A DNA stretch of 64,000 bases from Spiroplasma endosymbiont of Atherix ibis (GTDB taxonomy: Bacteria > Bacillota_I > Bacilli_A > Mycoplasmatales > Mycoplasmataceae), in NCBI RefSeq assembly GCF_964020005.1, contig NZ_OZ026474.1:186001-250000 (forward strand). Direction: 5' to 3'. The notes under the pieces are model-generated. The model saw only the letters and a list, made by a program, of their open reading frames with translations. It was not told the DNA's origin and did not search any database. A program made the translations under genes and the position numbers. Below are positions 54,656 through 64,000 of the stretch, one piece after another; positions within the stretch are counted from its first letter, which is position 1; each line of letters opens with the position of its first letter.

Positions 54656-56020
54656 ATGAATACACCCTTTAATGAATATAAAAATTTTAAATCTCCTGTA
54701 GTTTTTAAAATAAAACCTAAGGATAAGTTGGGAAAAACTAGAAATGATATTTCTAAAAGAATAGAATATTATTATTCTGGAAAAGCTCAAAAAAATAATA
54801 AAACTAAAAATAGAACTTATTTAGATTATATTACACGAGGGGATGCTATTTATAAATTAAATCTAACTAAAAATGAGTTAATTGAATTAAATAAATTAAG
54901 AGAAACTAACTCAAAGGAATATTATAAAAAAATAGAGTATTTAAAAACTGTAAAAGAGGAAGTTACCGGAGTTTGAAGTAAAGAAGGATTAGTAAATGAA
55001 GAAAGATTAGGAGAAATTAAATCTAATTTATTAAAAATAAATCAAGAAAAGCAATTTGTTTGAGATACAGTTATTTCATTTGAATCTGCTTTTGTTGAAA
55101 AGTATAAAATATATTCTCCTGAAATTGTTCATGATGTTTTAAAAGATAGAATAAATATGCTTTTTAAATCTAAAGGCATTAACTCTGATAAAATGGAATG
55201 ATTTTTTACTTTTCATAAAAATACTGACAATCCTCATGTGCATTTATTATTCTTTGAAAAAGAACCAACAAGATGCTTAAAAGGATATGAACCAAAATAT
55301 CATTTTGATAAACATCTTTTAGAGGATTTTCGCTTTAGATTTGCAACTGACTTAATATTAAAAGAACAAAACATAGAGTATAAAGATTTTATGAAAAAGA
55401 GAGAAAATCTTGTAAATCATTTTAAACAAAGTTTAAAAGAACCAATAATTTGACAAACTTCTTCTTGAATGGATGTAAAAGAGATCTATAATGATTTAAC
55501 ATCTGATTATGAAAAAATAGTATATGAAATTAATAAATATAATTATGAAAATAATAGAGCGAAATTTAAAAAAGTAAATTCCTTAAAATATAATCTTTTA
55601 AATAAAACAGAAAAACAAAGAATTAATAAAATTATTAATCATATTTTAAAAAACGATAAAAATATTAGTCAAGAGTTTAAAGTTTATGTAAAAAATTTAC
55701 AAGGTTATCAAAATGCAGTCAATGAAATAAATAATAATAAAGATAGTAAATTTATCTATGAGTCTCTTTATGGCAGAGATGGACTATATTCAAGAATTGG
55801 CAATAGAATTTTGTATGCAATAAAAAGAAATATTGATATATCAAGAAAAGGTATTATTTCAGCAAAATATTATCCAAAAATAAGAAAAATAAGAATCTCT
55901 ATTATAAGTGATTTATTGATTAAAATTTCTAAGTTAATAAAAATTATGAATAGTTATGTTTCATTTGAAACAAATAAAACAGAGGAAATATTTAAAGAAA
56001 GAGAAAGAACTAAAAAATAG
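54656..56020 (+). CDS. HUH relaxase (MobL/MOBP-like)
   Basis: A 454-residue protein bearing the three-His metal motif of HUH relaxases, HKNTDNPHVHLLF, with His187, His194 and His196. Candidate catalytic tyrosines are Tyr55 and Tyr58 in RTYLDYITRGD. VWDTVISFESAFVEKYK between them matches the strand before the motif in MobL-type relaxases. Such an enzyme nicks oriT, stays covalently bound to the 5' end and is carried into the recipient. The C-terminal 200 residues are helical and basic. ATG at 54656 follows AAGGAGAAAG. The nic-like sequence at 59224 fits a MOBP enzyme. Confidence 0.82.
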
Positions 56021-56022
56021 TT

Positions 56023-56298
56023 ATGCAAACTTTAGAACAAATTACTTCTATAATTGGAGCTATAGTTATTCTTTTATTAATAATTTTTATTTGAAAATAT
56101 TTAAAATGTCAAAAAATACTTAGAAAAATGAATAAAAAAGAAATTGATGAAATTACTATTAATGTATTTTTTAGAAAAAAAACTTATTATCGTTTTATTT
56201 TAAAAAATAAAATTAAATTATATAAATTATTTTTGTTAATTTTGTTAATTATTTTTGTATTACTTTTAGCTATTAGTGGAGGAGTTAAATATGCATAA
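56023..56298 (+). CDS. Small two-pass membrane protein, 91 aa
   Basis: ATG at 56023 is 2 bases after the relaxase stop. Residues 7-25 (ITSIIGAIVILLLIIFIW) and the C-terminal LFLLILLIIFVLLLAISGG are membrane helices, with a basic loop between. The stop overlaps the virD4 start by 8 bases, so the two are coupled. Probably a partner of the coupling protein. Confidence 0.62.
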
Positions 56299-59095
56299 GA
56301 TTTCAAAAAAGAAAAGATGATTAGTTACAACTATTTTTTTTCTTATTGGTTTAATTATATTGATTAGTCTTTTTTTATTAATTAAATATGAAATAGTAAA
56401 AGTTAAACTTTTAATAAAGTATAAAAATTTTCTATTTATTCCTTTTATTGGATTGGTAGGATGATATTTTTATATAACTTGAAAAATAATATTTAATAAT
56501 AAATCAAAAAAAGCTGTAAAGAATGTTGATACAAATAAAATAAAAGATTTTGGAATTGCAAGATGAATGCACAATGAAACAGAAATAAGTAATTTAAGTA
56601 AACAAGAAAAAACCTTAAAAGAGTTTCATCATTACTTTGGTTGTGATATTAAAAAATGTTGTAAACCTAAAAAAGAAATAATAAAAAAAGCTGCATGAGT
56701 TATAAATTGTCAATATAGAACAAAAGATAAAAATACTCTTGTTGTTCCTCCATTAGCTAAAAACTTTGAATATTATGATGGAGAAAACAATATTTTAGAT
56801 ACTGAGAAGTATTCAAATAGTTTAGAAAAATGAGAATTAGAAATAGATAAATATCATTTTAAATATAATATTGTATATCATACTTTAGAAAAACTTCATT
56901 TATTAGTAATGGGTTCAACAGGTAGTGGTAAAACTCAAAAACTTATTTTTCCTGGTATTATTAGAAATGCCTTTTTAGATAATAAAGAACAACCAACAAT
57001 GGTAATTACTGATCCTAAAGGAGAAATTTATGAACAAACTAGTGGAATACTTGAATTACAAGGCTATGATGTAAAAGTATTAAATTTTAGAGATACTACA
57101 ACAAGTTATTCATGAAATCCTTTATATATTAGCTGAAAGTATAGAAAAGAAGCTATTAATTATAGAAACGAATATACTTTTGTTAAAACATTTACAAATT
57201 TAGTTACTGTAAAAGAATACATAAATAAAGAAGTTATTGAACTACATAATTCACAAACTCAATTATTATGTTCAATTCATGATACTAAAAATTGTATAGA
57301 TTGTGTTGAAAACTTTCAAAAAGAAATATTAAATAACGGTTGAGAAAAAGGAGAAGAAATAAAATTATATGTTTCAAATGGTAGATTTCATATAAATGAA
57401 TATGACTTTGAAATAAAAGTAGAGAATCATATTAAAAATTTAAAGTCCTTATCTGAAAAAGAGATAATGAATCTAGCAAGTATTATTATTCAAACTTCTG
57501 ATAATGGAGATCCTTTTTGAGTTAATGCATCAAGAACCTTTTTTATAGGAATAGCAGTTATTATGTTAGAAATTATGGATAAAAATCAAGATGCTTTACC
57601 TTTAGAAAAATTTAATATTGTAAATATAATTAAAATGATGGATGAAACAAATTTTGAAGAATGAATAGAGAAATTTAGAGATGTTAAAAATAAAGATGGC
57701 GAGGATTCTTTTGGATTAAATCAAATTCTTACAGTAGTGAATTCAAGTGAACAGACTCAAAAATCCATTATAACAACAGCTAAAGCAGAAACAACTCTTT
57801 ATACTTTTACAAGTGTTCAAGGAATGTTATGCAGTACACAAAATTTAATAAATATGGAAGAAATAGCTTATGGAGAAAAACCCACAATTTTATATTTAAT
57901 TGTTCCAGATGATGATAAAACATTTCATCCTTTAGTAGCTTGTTTTGTAGATCAATTGTATAAAACTTCAGTTAAAGTAGCTACAAATAATAAAGTTAGT
58001 GGTAGATTAAAAGAAGCTACATTATCTAGACAAATTCAGTTTTATTTAGATGAATTTGGTAACTTTCCTAAAATACCAACATTTGCACAAATGATTACTG
58101 TAGCTAGAAGTAGAAATATTTTCTTTATGTTAATTTTGCAAGACTATGGTCAATTAAAAACTGCTTATGGAGAAACTGAATCACAAACTATTAAATATAA
58201 CTGTAATGCAAGTATTTATATTAGAACTAATGATTCATCAACTGCAGATGAGTTATCAAAAGAATATGGAGAAAAGCCAATAGTAGCTTTTAATATTAAT
58301 GATAAGTTTAATAGAGTAGAGAAAAAAGATTATAAAAATAAAAAAGAAGAGGAAACTACTAATGTTACAACTGTTCCTTTAATTAGGGGAAATGAAATAT
58401 TAAATTTAGATGATAATTTTATGATAGTTAAAAAAAGTGGTAAAAACCCTGCTTTGCTTCATTCAATATATTCTTATAAAGTTAAAAAATTTAAAGAATA
58501 TATGAGTTATAAACGTAGTTTTGTTCCTTCTAATTCAATTAATTATAAGAAAAATCACTATTTTAATTTTATAGATAATGATTATCAAGAGTGAATTAAT
58601 TATATTGGAGCAGATAAAGAATTAGCAGAATGAGAGTCTTTAAATAATTTAGATAATTTAGAAATAGAAAATAATTTGGATTTTAATAATAGTTCGATTG
58701 AAGATTATCACAATTATAATTACAAGTCTTTATTAGAAGAACAAAATAAGAATATAGTTTTGCAAAAGCAAAATATTAAATCAAAACACTTAAAAGAAAT
58801 AGTTCAACAAGTAGAAGAAAATGAGGAACTAGATGATGAAAATGAAGAGTTAACTTCAATGTTTTATGACATTGAAGAAAAGTTTAGAAATAAAAAAAGT
58901 ATGAAAGATCAAATAGAAAAAAATTATTTTAAATTAGAAAAAATTAAAGAAAGTTATTATAAATATTCTAATCTGTTACCAAATGAAATGACTACAAAAC
59001 AAAAGCAAGAATATAATAGTTTATATGAACAACAGCTTAAAATAGCTGAAGAAAATAAAAAAATACTTGAGAGATGTAAAAACTCAAAATATTAG
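56291..59095 (+). CDS. VirD4/TraG-type conjugal coupling protein
   Basis: A 934-residue inner-membrane DNA pump linking the relaxosome to the channel. Two N-terminal membrane helices (WLVTTIFFLIGLIILISLFL; FLFIPFIGLVGWYFYI) precede the motor domain. Walker A is MGSTGSGKT with Lys214, Walker B is FYLDEFGNFP with Asp587 and Glu588, and TDPKGEIYEQ is a VirD4 hallmark. A variable insertion of about 130 residues follows the TTSYSWNPLY segment. The last 170 residues are acidic, then helical coiled (EENEELDDENEEL), longer than usual, and may contact relaxase. The oriT candidate follows it. Confidence 0.93.
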
Positions 59096-59119
59096 TTTAT
59101 ATGCATTTATTTTCTTAGT

Positions 59120-59231
59120 TTCGGTTTCACCGAAAAAAATGATATCACTTAACATAGTTTGTGAGAAAATACTCCTTTAAAAAAGGAGTATTTTTTATAT
59201 AAATATGAAGTGATATCACTCTCTATCCTGC
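59120..59231 (+). other. Candidate origin of transfer (oriT) with MOBP-type nic core
   Basis: TATCCTGC at 59224-59231 matches the RP4/MOBP nic consensus (YATCCTG with the nick before the next pyrimidine, here after G59230). Four bases before it lies the perfect 12-bp palindrome AGTGATATCACT (59209-59220). An inverted copy of the flank (TGATATCACTTAACATA at 59140-59156 against TATGAAGTGATATCA at 59204-59218) and a hairpin TTCGGT/ACCGAA (59120-59134) complete the region. It is next to the coupling-protein gene of a locus encoding an HUH relaxase. Confidence 0.6.
59167..59197 (+). terminator. Intrinsic terminator of the relaxase-virD4 operon
   Basis: AAATACTCCTTT and AAAGGAGTATTT pair around an AAA loop, followed by Ts. 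It lies inside the oriT candidate. Confidence 0.88.
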
Positions 59232-59369
59232 TACACTTCGTGAATTAGATATTTATAAATATTGAGTTAAAATTATTAGTTTTAACAGAGAAAATGGTTT
59301 ATACTTTTAATGTATAAAAAATAATAATTATAATAGTTAAAAGAAGAACTAAAGGATAAATTTAATATT

Positions 59370-61049
59370 ATGAAAAATAAGAAATATTATGCTGTTAAAA
59401 AAGGAAAAACACCAGGTATTTATTCTTCATGAAAAGAATGTGAAGAACAAATTAAAGGTTTTTCAGGTCAAGAATATAAATCTTTTTTAACTGAAGAAGA
59501 AGCACAAAAATATTTAGATTTTAATAAAGAAGTTACAGAAATAGATGAATCAAATTTTGTTTTAGTAGCTTATACAGATGGAAGTTTTGATCCTCAAACT
59601 GAAGATATTTTTAAAGCTGGAGGAGTAATTATAAAAGAAAATAAAATAATTAAGAAAATTTCTTATAAATATAAAGAAAAAAGATGAATGTCATCAAACA
59701 ATATAGCTGGTGAAATTGCTGCTGTTATGGAAGTTATTTTATGAGCTATTAAAAATAATTATAAAAATATTCTAATTTATGTAGACTATGAAGGAATAAT
59801 TAAATGATCAAATAATGAATGATTAGCAAAAGAAAATATTTCAAAAGATTTTAAGTATTTTCTAAATGAGTATAAAAAAGATATAATTATAAAATTTAAA
59901 AAAGTTAAATCCCATTCCAATAATTTATTTAATGATTTAGCAGATAGTTTAGCTAAACAAGGAAAGGATTTTAAAAGTGCATCAGATTTAATAAATCGAA
60001 TGTATAATTATGTAAATCCATTTGAAATAGATAAATATATTGAAACTGCAATAACAAAAAAATTTAAAACATTAGAATTAGTTAATAGAAATAATAATAA
60101 AATAAAAGAAGAATTTATTTTAAAAGATACAGTTTCAAACGACGAATTTACTTTTTCTATTAGTAAAAATGGTTTATTTACTATGTATCAAGAAAAAGAA
60201 GAAAATATAAAAAAACAAGGATTTAAGTTTAAAGAATATATCGATAAAAATTTTAGTCAAGAAATTAAACGTAAAAATAAAATAATATCTATTAAAACTA
60301 ATATAATTTCATTTGAAGAAATTTTGAAAATACTTGAAAATTATAATTTTAATAAAATTGATAATAAGCAAATTAATGTAAAGGATGCTAGTGACAATAA
60401 ATTAACTATTAATTTTTATAAGAATTCTTTAGTAATTCAAGGAGGTTTAACTTCACTTTTTATAGAAGTAGTTTTTTTATTAATAAATTATTTTAAAAAT
60501 ATTTTATTGGATCAAGAAATTATCAATATTATTGAAAATATTATAGATGAATTTGATTATGAACAAAAAGAAAATACAGATTTTGATTCAGATATTGAAT
60601 TATTAGAAAATATACCTGATAGTTTAAAAGAATTAATTAGACAGACTCCAAAGTTAATAGTAATTATAAGAAATTATGATGATAATTTTAAAGATTATTG
60701 TTTTATTCTTACATCTACTTTTAGAGTTTTAGAAACTCTAATAGCAGATTTTATAATGAAGAAAAGTTCAAAAAAACCCCCTTTATTAATAAAAAAAGAT
60801 GGTTGAATTAAATTTAATATTTTTAATAAAAATAAAGAGGGTGAAAGAATAATTACAGATAAAACTATTTCAGAGGATAACTCGTTATTGATTATTGAAG
60901 GATATAACCTATATAAAGAATATAGAAATTCATACTTGCATGGAAATTTATTACCTGATAATTTAAAAAAAATAAACTCATTAGAAGAAGTAGAAAATAT
61001 TTTTAATAAAATTTTAGAGTGAATTAAAAAAATTAATGATAAGATATAA
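59370..61049 (+). CDS. RNase H1 fused to a HEPN-type RnlA-like toxin region
   Basis: A 559-residue fusion. Residues 1-45 are an RNase H1 hybrid-binding domain (YYAVKKGKTPGIYSSWKECE). Residues about 64-200 are a full RNase H domain: Asp in AYTDGSF, Glu in NIAGEIAAV, Asp in IYVDYEGI, then VKSHSNN and NDLADSLAKQ. The C-terminal 350 residues end with EYRNSYLHGN, an Rx4H motif (Arg519, His524) as in HEPN RNases, the same spacing as catalytic Arg318/His323 of E. coli RnlA. RnlA is known to need RNase HI for activity. Here both would be one protein. A small gene follows in antitoxin position. RNase H is certain; RnlA identity is inferred. Confidence 0.7.
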
Positions 61050-61073
61050 TACAAAAGAATTTAGGTGATTATT

Positions 61074-61352
61074 ATGAAAAAAATTAAATATTATAAAAAT
61101 ATTGAAAATGATAAATTTGATTTTTTAATATCATTTGAAACTGAAGAATTATTTAATAATTTTATTACTAAAAATAATCATACTAATAGTATAAAGAAAA
61201 ATAATATAGATAATATAGTTTGTAAGGTTAATAAAGATTATTTTTATTTACCTATTAAAGATAATAAAATTGATCTATTAAAGTCAAGAAAAGTTTCAAA
61301 AACATTTATAAATTTTGAAAAATTAATTGTATTAAAAAATTTTTCTATTTAA
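61074..61352 (+). CDS. Small protein in antitoxin position (RnlB-like candidate), 92 aa
   Basis: ATG at 61074 follows TTAGGTGATT, 24 bases after the RNase H fusion gene. The protein starts MKKIKYYKN, then a compact acidic-basic domain (KFDFLISFETEELFNNFI) and FLPIKDNKIDLL. E. coli RnlB, antitoxin of RnlA, is a small protein of about 120 residues, so size and position fit, but I see no diagnostic motif. No upstream promoter is visible, so it shares the transcript. Confidence 0.45.
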   Translation: MKKIKYYKNIENDKFDFLISFETEELFNNFITKNNHTNSIKKNNIDNIVCKVNKDYFYLPIKDNKIDLLKSRKVSKTFINFEKLIVLKNFSI

Positions 61353-61504
61353 TAAGTTAGAATTTAATTATCAAGAAATATAATTAGAGAAAAGCTATTA
61401 TATTTTAATAGTTAATTTTGTATAACTATTTATTTACAAAAATAGCATAAAATAAATAAATTAGATAAATAAAAATGTATATTACTTTAAATAATTTTTT
61501 AATA

Positions 61505-61586
61505 TATAATATAAATAGTTCACAAGAGATATGTTAGGAAACTAACTTATCTCTTTTTTTATTTTCTAGCATATTTTTTAGGAACC
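61505..61586 (+). promoter_or_regulatory. Leader element copy 5
   Basis: TATAAT (61505-61510), AGTTCACAAG, GAGATATGTTAGGAAACTAA, CTTATCTC and T8, then TTTTCTAGCATAT and GGAACC. The downstream arm CTAGCATAT pairs with ATATGTTAG through one G-U. GTTC can pair with the late GAAC. It precedes the pilin-like operon. Confidence 0.75.
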
Positions 61587-61607
61587 AATGAATAAGGAGA
61601 AAATAAT

Positions 61608-61862
61608 ATGAAGAAATTAATTAATTTAATATTAAATAGCCTAAATAATCCAGATGTTATTAAAAAAATATCAGAATCTATAGTAGAAAATTCAATATTA
61701 AATGAAAAAATTGACAATATTGAAGTTATGAATTTAGGGAGAAATTCTAAAACTTTACTAAGAGATTATGATAATGTTGAATCTGCGGTTCAAGAAGTTA
61801 TTGAGAAAGAAATAATTCCATCTATAAAACAAAAAAATAAGAAAAATGAATATATAAGATAA
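61608..61862 (+). CDS. Hypothetical protein, 84 aa
   Basis: ATG follows ATAAGGAGAAA behind leader copy 5. A helical charged protein (VIKKISESIVENSILNEKID; NVESAVQEVIEKEIIPSIKQ) without a membrane segment. Its stop overlaps the next ATG (TAATG), so it is coupled to the pilin-like gene. Unrecognised. Confidence 0.6.
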   Translation: MKKLINLILNSLNNPDVIKKISESIVENSILNEKIDNIEVMNLGRNSKTLLRDYDNVESAVQEVIEKEIIPSIKQKNKKNEYIR

Positions 61863-62128
61863 TGAATCAAATCTTATTTTATTTTTCTATTGGAATAAAT
61901 TTCTTAGCTGATTCGAATGAATCTGGAATAAGTGGAGAGCCAATTAAAGAATGAGTATTAGGTAAAGTTACTCCAATTTTAGGAATTTTTTCTTTTGCTG
62001 TAGTTATTTGTGTTGTATTTTGAATTGCAGGATTTTGAATAAGTTATGCTGTTGCAGATGAAGATGCAAAACAAGAAAAAGTTAATAATGTGGAATATGA
62101 TTTAATTGATGATGCATTATCTAGATAA
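61862..62128 (+). CDS. Pilin-like (VirB2/Mbov_0395-type) conjugal transfer protein, 88 aa
   Basis: The product has two hydrophobic segments: residues 1-16 (NQILFYFSIGINFLA) and about 35-62 (ILGIFSFAVVICVVFWIAGF), separated by a short polar loop with Gly-Glu-Pro. A charged C-terminal tail follows (DEDAKQEKVNN). Size and two-helix layout match VirB2-like pilins and the pilin-like protein of Mycoplasma ICEs. It is the only pilin candidate found in the element so far. Confidence 0.6.
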
Positions 62129-62135
62129 AATATCC

Positions 62136-62166
62136 TAAAATAGCAAAATTCATATTTTGCTATTTT
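62136..62166 (+). terminator. Intrinsic terminator, or attenuator before the surface-protein gene
   Basis: TAAAATAGCAAAAT pairs with ATTTTGCTATTTTA with a 3-base loop. It ends 9 bases before the next ATG, so it may limit rather than block transcription of that gene. Confidence 0.75.
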
Positions 62167-62174
62167 ATTTATAT

Positions 62175-64000
62175 ATGAAAAAAGTAATATTAAGTTTATT
62201 TTTATTTATGAATTTAAGTTATATTCCATTAAAACAGTTTAATAATAATATTGAACAAAAAGAGTTAAAAAATAATTTGGAAGATATTTCAAATTATAGT
62301 TATGATCCTTCATATCCTAGTTTTAATTTATATTCAGATTTTTATTCAAGAACTCAAAGACTTTATATTGATAGTGGTAAAGAAGTTGATTCATTACCAA
62401 GTTGTTCAAATTGCAGTGATCAAAGACATAACAAAGTTAGTAACGGAGAATGATATTATTCTGAATGACAAGCAAAAGAAATAAATGTATTAAATTATGC
62501 TCCAAATAAGCAAGTTTTTTTAGATAATTATAAAGAGATTAAAGTTAGTTTTTATTATAATTACAACACCTGAGATGGAGGAACAGGATGAAGTGATAAT
62601 GATGAGAAAAATATATCACCTAGACTAAATAAAGATATAGATTATAATTTCTCATCAAATAGTGGATGAATATATGCACATTCTTATCACAATGAAATTA
62701 ATAAAGCTCTTTTAAAAATAGAGTTTGGACATTCATGAAGAGGTAATAATTTAATATTAAAATGAAAATTAGGAGCCTCGGTATATTGAAAAGGTGGTTC
62801 TTGATATAATCATGCAAGTTTTGTCATATTAAGTATAGATTCATTTCAATTTAAATCAAATTTTAATCAAAATAATTTAAAAAATAAAATACAAAGTGCT
62901 CTGTCTAAAAATTTTACTATAAAAAGTGATACATCTCCTGATATTAGCAATAATGAAAAAAATGGTTTACCAGGTAAATTATTAAAATCTAATAAAGAAT
63001 TAATTTTAGAAGAAATTGATAAAAGATTGAGAGTCTCTTTTGGAATAGACTATTCTGCTTGATTTAGTAAACCTATTTTAAAAATAAATGATACTTTTAA
63101 TGATGAGAAGAGTTATGTTTCCATAACTTTTAAAGATGAACAACAAATTTCAGGTTCAAAGCAATTTTTAACAAATGTTATAATGCCAGTTAATATTACT
63201 TTAACTGATTTCTATTATCAAAGGTCTGCACAAAAAAGATTAGTAATTAATCCTGGAAAAATTGTTAATCCAAATTCTCAACTTAATGAACTAATTATTG
63301 ATAAACCTGAATATGATGTTAAAAATAATACATTTGTATATCATAACTCCATTGATGTTACTTTTACTGCAATAAGTGAATCTGAAATCCTAACTGTAAA
63401 TGGTCAAGAAGTTCCTGTATTTAATAATATCTATAGAATTAAATTAGATAATAATTTGAATACTTATAAAATTGAAGTAAATGGTATTAAAAATTTAAAA
63501 GGTATTACAAAACTAAGTTTAAATATTAATATTCAATCTCTTGCTAATAAATTAAATTATAGATGAGTTGGTTGAAATCCTAAAGAAAATTTAGAGCAAA
63601 GTAAATTAATAGAAAAAACGCTAGGAGATGGAAAACCAAATCCTGATTATGATCCTTCCATTAATTCTAAAACTGGAATGAGAAATGAATATATTTATAT
63701 TGAAAGAGATATGAAATTTCCTTTTTATCAAGACCCTCTTGATAAATTTGGTAACATAATAACTGATTATAAAAATATTAATAAGTCTATAATAGTTGAA
63801 GCGGCTGTTGCAAATAGTGGAGTTACATTATTAGAAAAATTTGATAAAGCAAAAATTTATAGAGTTGATAGATTAAAGTTGGATGAAAATTTTAAAGTTA
63901 TCAGTAAACAAGAAAATGTGAATATAAATCAAAATGAGCAATGATCAATAGAGGGACTTTGACATTATGTAATTTATTTACAAGATTATGTTAAAGAAAC
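62175..64000 (+). CDS. Large secreted surface protein of the element, partial
   Basis: The frame opens at ATG 62175 with signal peptide MKKVILSLFLFMNLSYIPL (no lipobox) and is still open at the window edge, more than 608 codons. The mature part is Asn/Tyr/Trp-rich with an early Cys pair (LPSCSNCSDQ), then beta-rich segments (FSSNSGWIYAHSYHNE; LILKWKLGASVYWKGGSW). It resembles the large exported ICE proteins seen after the pilin/VirB genes in Mycoplasma bovis-type ICEs (Mbov_0399-like), which is inference from position. No ribosome binding site is obvious, since the terminator is just upstream. Confidence 0.65.

Noticed and set aside
59209-59220. AGTGATATCACT palindrome as a restriction site or regulator operator only
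   Set aside because: It contains an EcoRV site by chance, but its spacing to TATCCTGC and place next to virD4 fit an oriT better. An operator role is not excluded.

Overview
The window is AT-rich mollicute DNA read with genetic code 4: TGA falls at conserved Trp positions in almost every long gene, for example in nox, tpiA, ptsG and proS. Gene content (PTS glucose permease, D-lactate dehydrogenase, NADH oxidase, ProS type 3, Cys lipoproteins, and an ICE resembling those of Mycoplasma and Spiroplasma) fits the Spiroplasma / Mesoplasma / Entomoplasma / M. mycoides group. I cannot name the species.

1-17.6 kb is ordinary chromosome. It holds an IS3-type element end, nox, nagB, tpiA-HAD-gpmI, an AEC transporter with D-lactate dehydrogenase, a broken membrane protein, a type-2 ferredoxin-NADP reductase, tsaE-tsaB, ptsG, tRNA-Ser(GCU) and proS. 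17.6-24.2 kb is a decayed zone: a DUF402 phosphatase, one IS relic, one dead IS copy of the same family, a second dead IS3-family element, one intact lipoprotein gene and one broken lipoprotein gene. Two lipoprotein-type promoters here and at the left edge carry a poly-T tract between -35 and -10, which suggests phase variation. 24.3-31.7 kb returns to chromosome: lepA, a GNAT acetyltransferase, and an operon of membrane proteins, a YgjP-like metallopeptidase, a J-domain protein and two unknown proteins.

32-34.5 kb is a border zone with three broken genes, a large inverted repeat and a candidate structured RNA. From about 34.5 kb to the right edge, and beyond it, lies an integrative conjugative element (ICE) or integrated conjugative plasmid. 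It carries a dead DnaC-like ATPase, overlapping dam- and dcm-type methylases, its own topoisomerase I, a VirB6-like membrane protein, RmuC, a VirB4 ATPase, an HU-like protein, a lipoprotein, a three-His (HUH) relaxase, a VirD4 coupling protein, a pilin-like protein and the start of a large surface protein. The core transfer genes are intact. The left boundary is not defined.

Three features of the element stand out. (a) A leader of about 75 bp follows a TATAAT-type promoter at the head of five element operons (44.4, 48.6, 52.5, 54.3 and 61.5 kb). It encodes an intrinsic terminator whose 5' arm can also pair with a segment downstream of the U-tract, and one copy shows matched changes in all three segments, supporting both helices. 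(b) After virD4 there is a candidate oriT: a 12-bp palindrome followed by TATCCTGC, the RP4/MOBP-type nic core. (c) Beside it is a gene fusing a complete RNase H1 to a C-terminal region with a HEPN-type Rx4H motif, followed by a small gene in antitoxin position. This looks like a natural RNase HI-RnlA toxin fusion with an RnlB-like partner.
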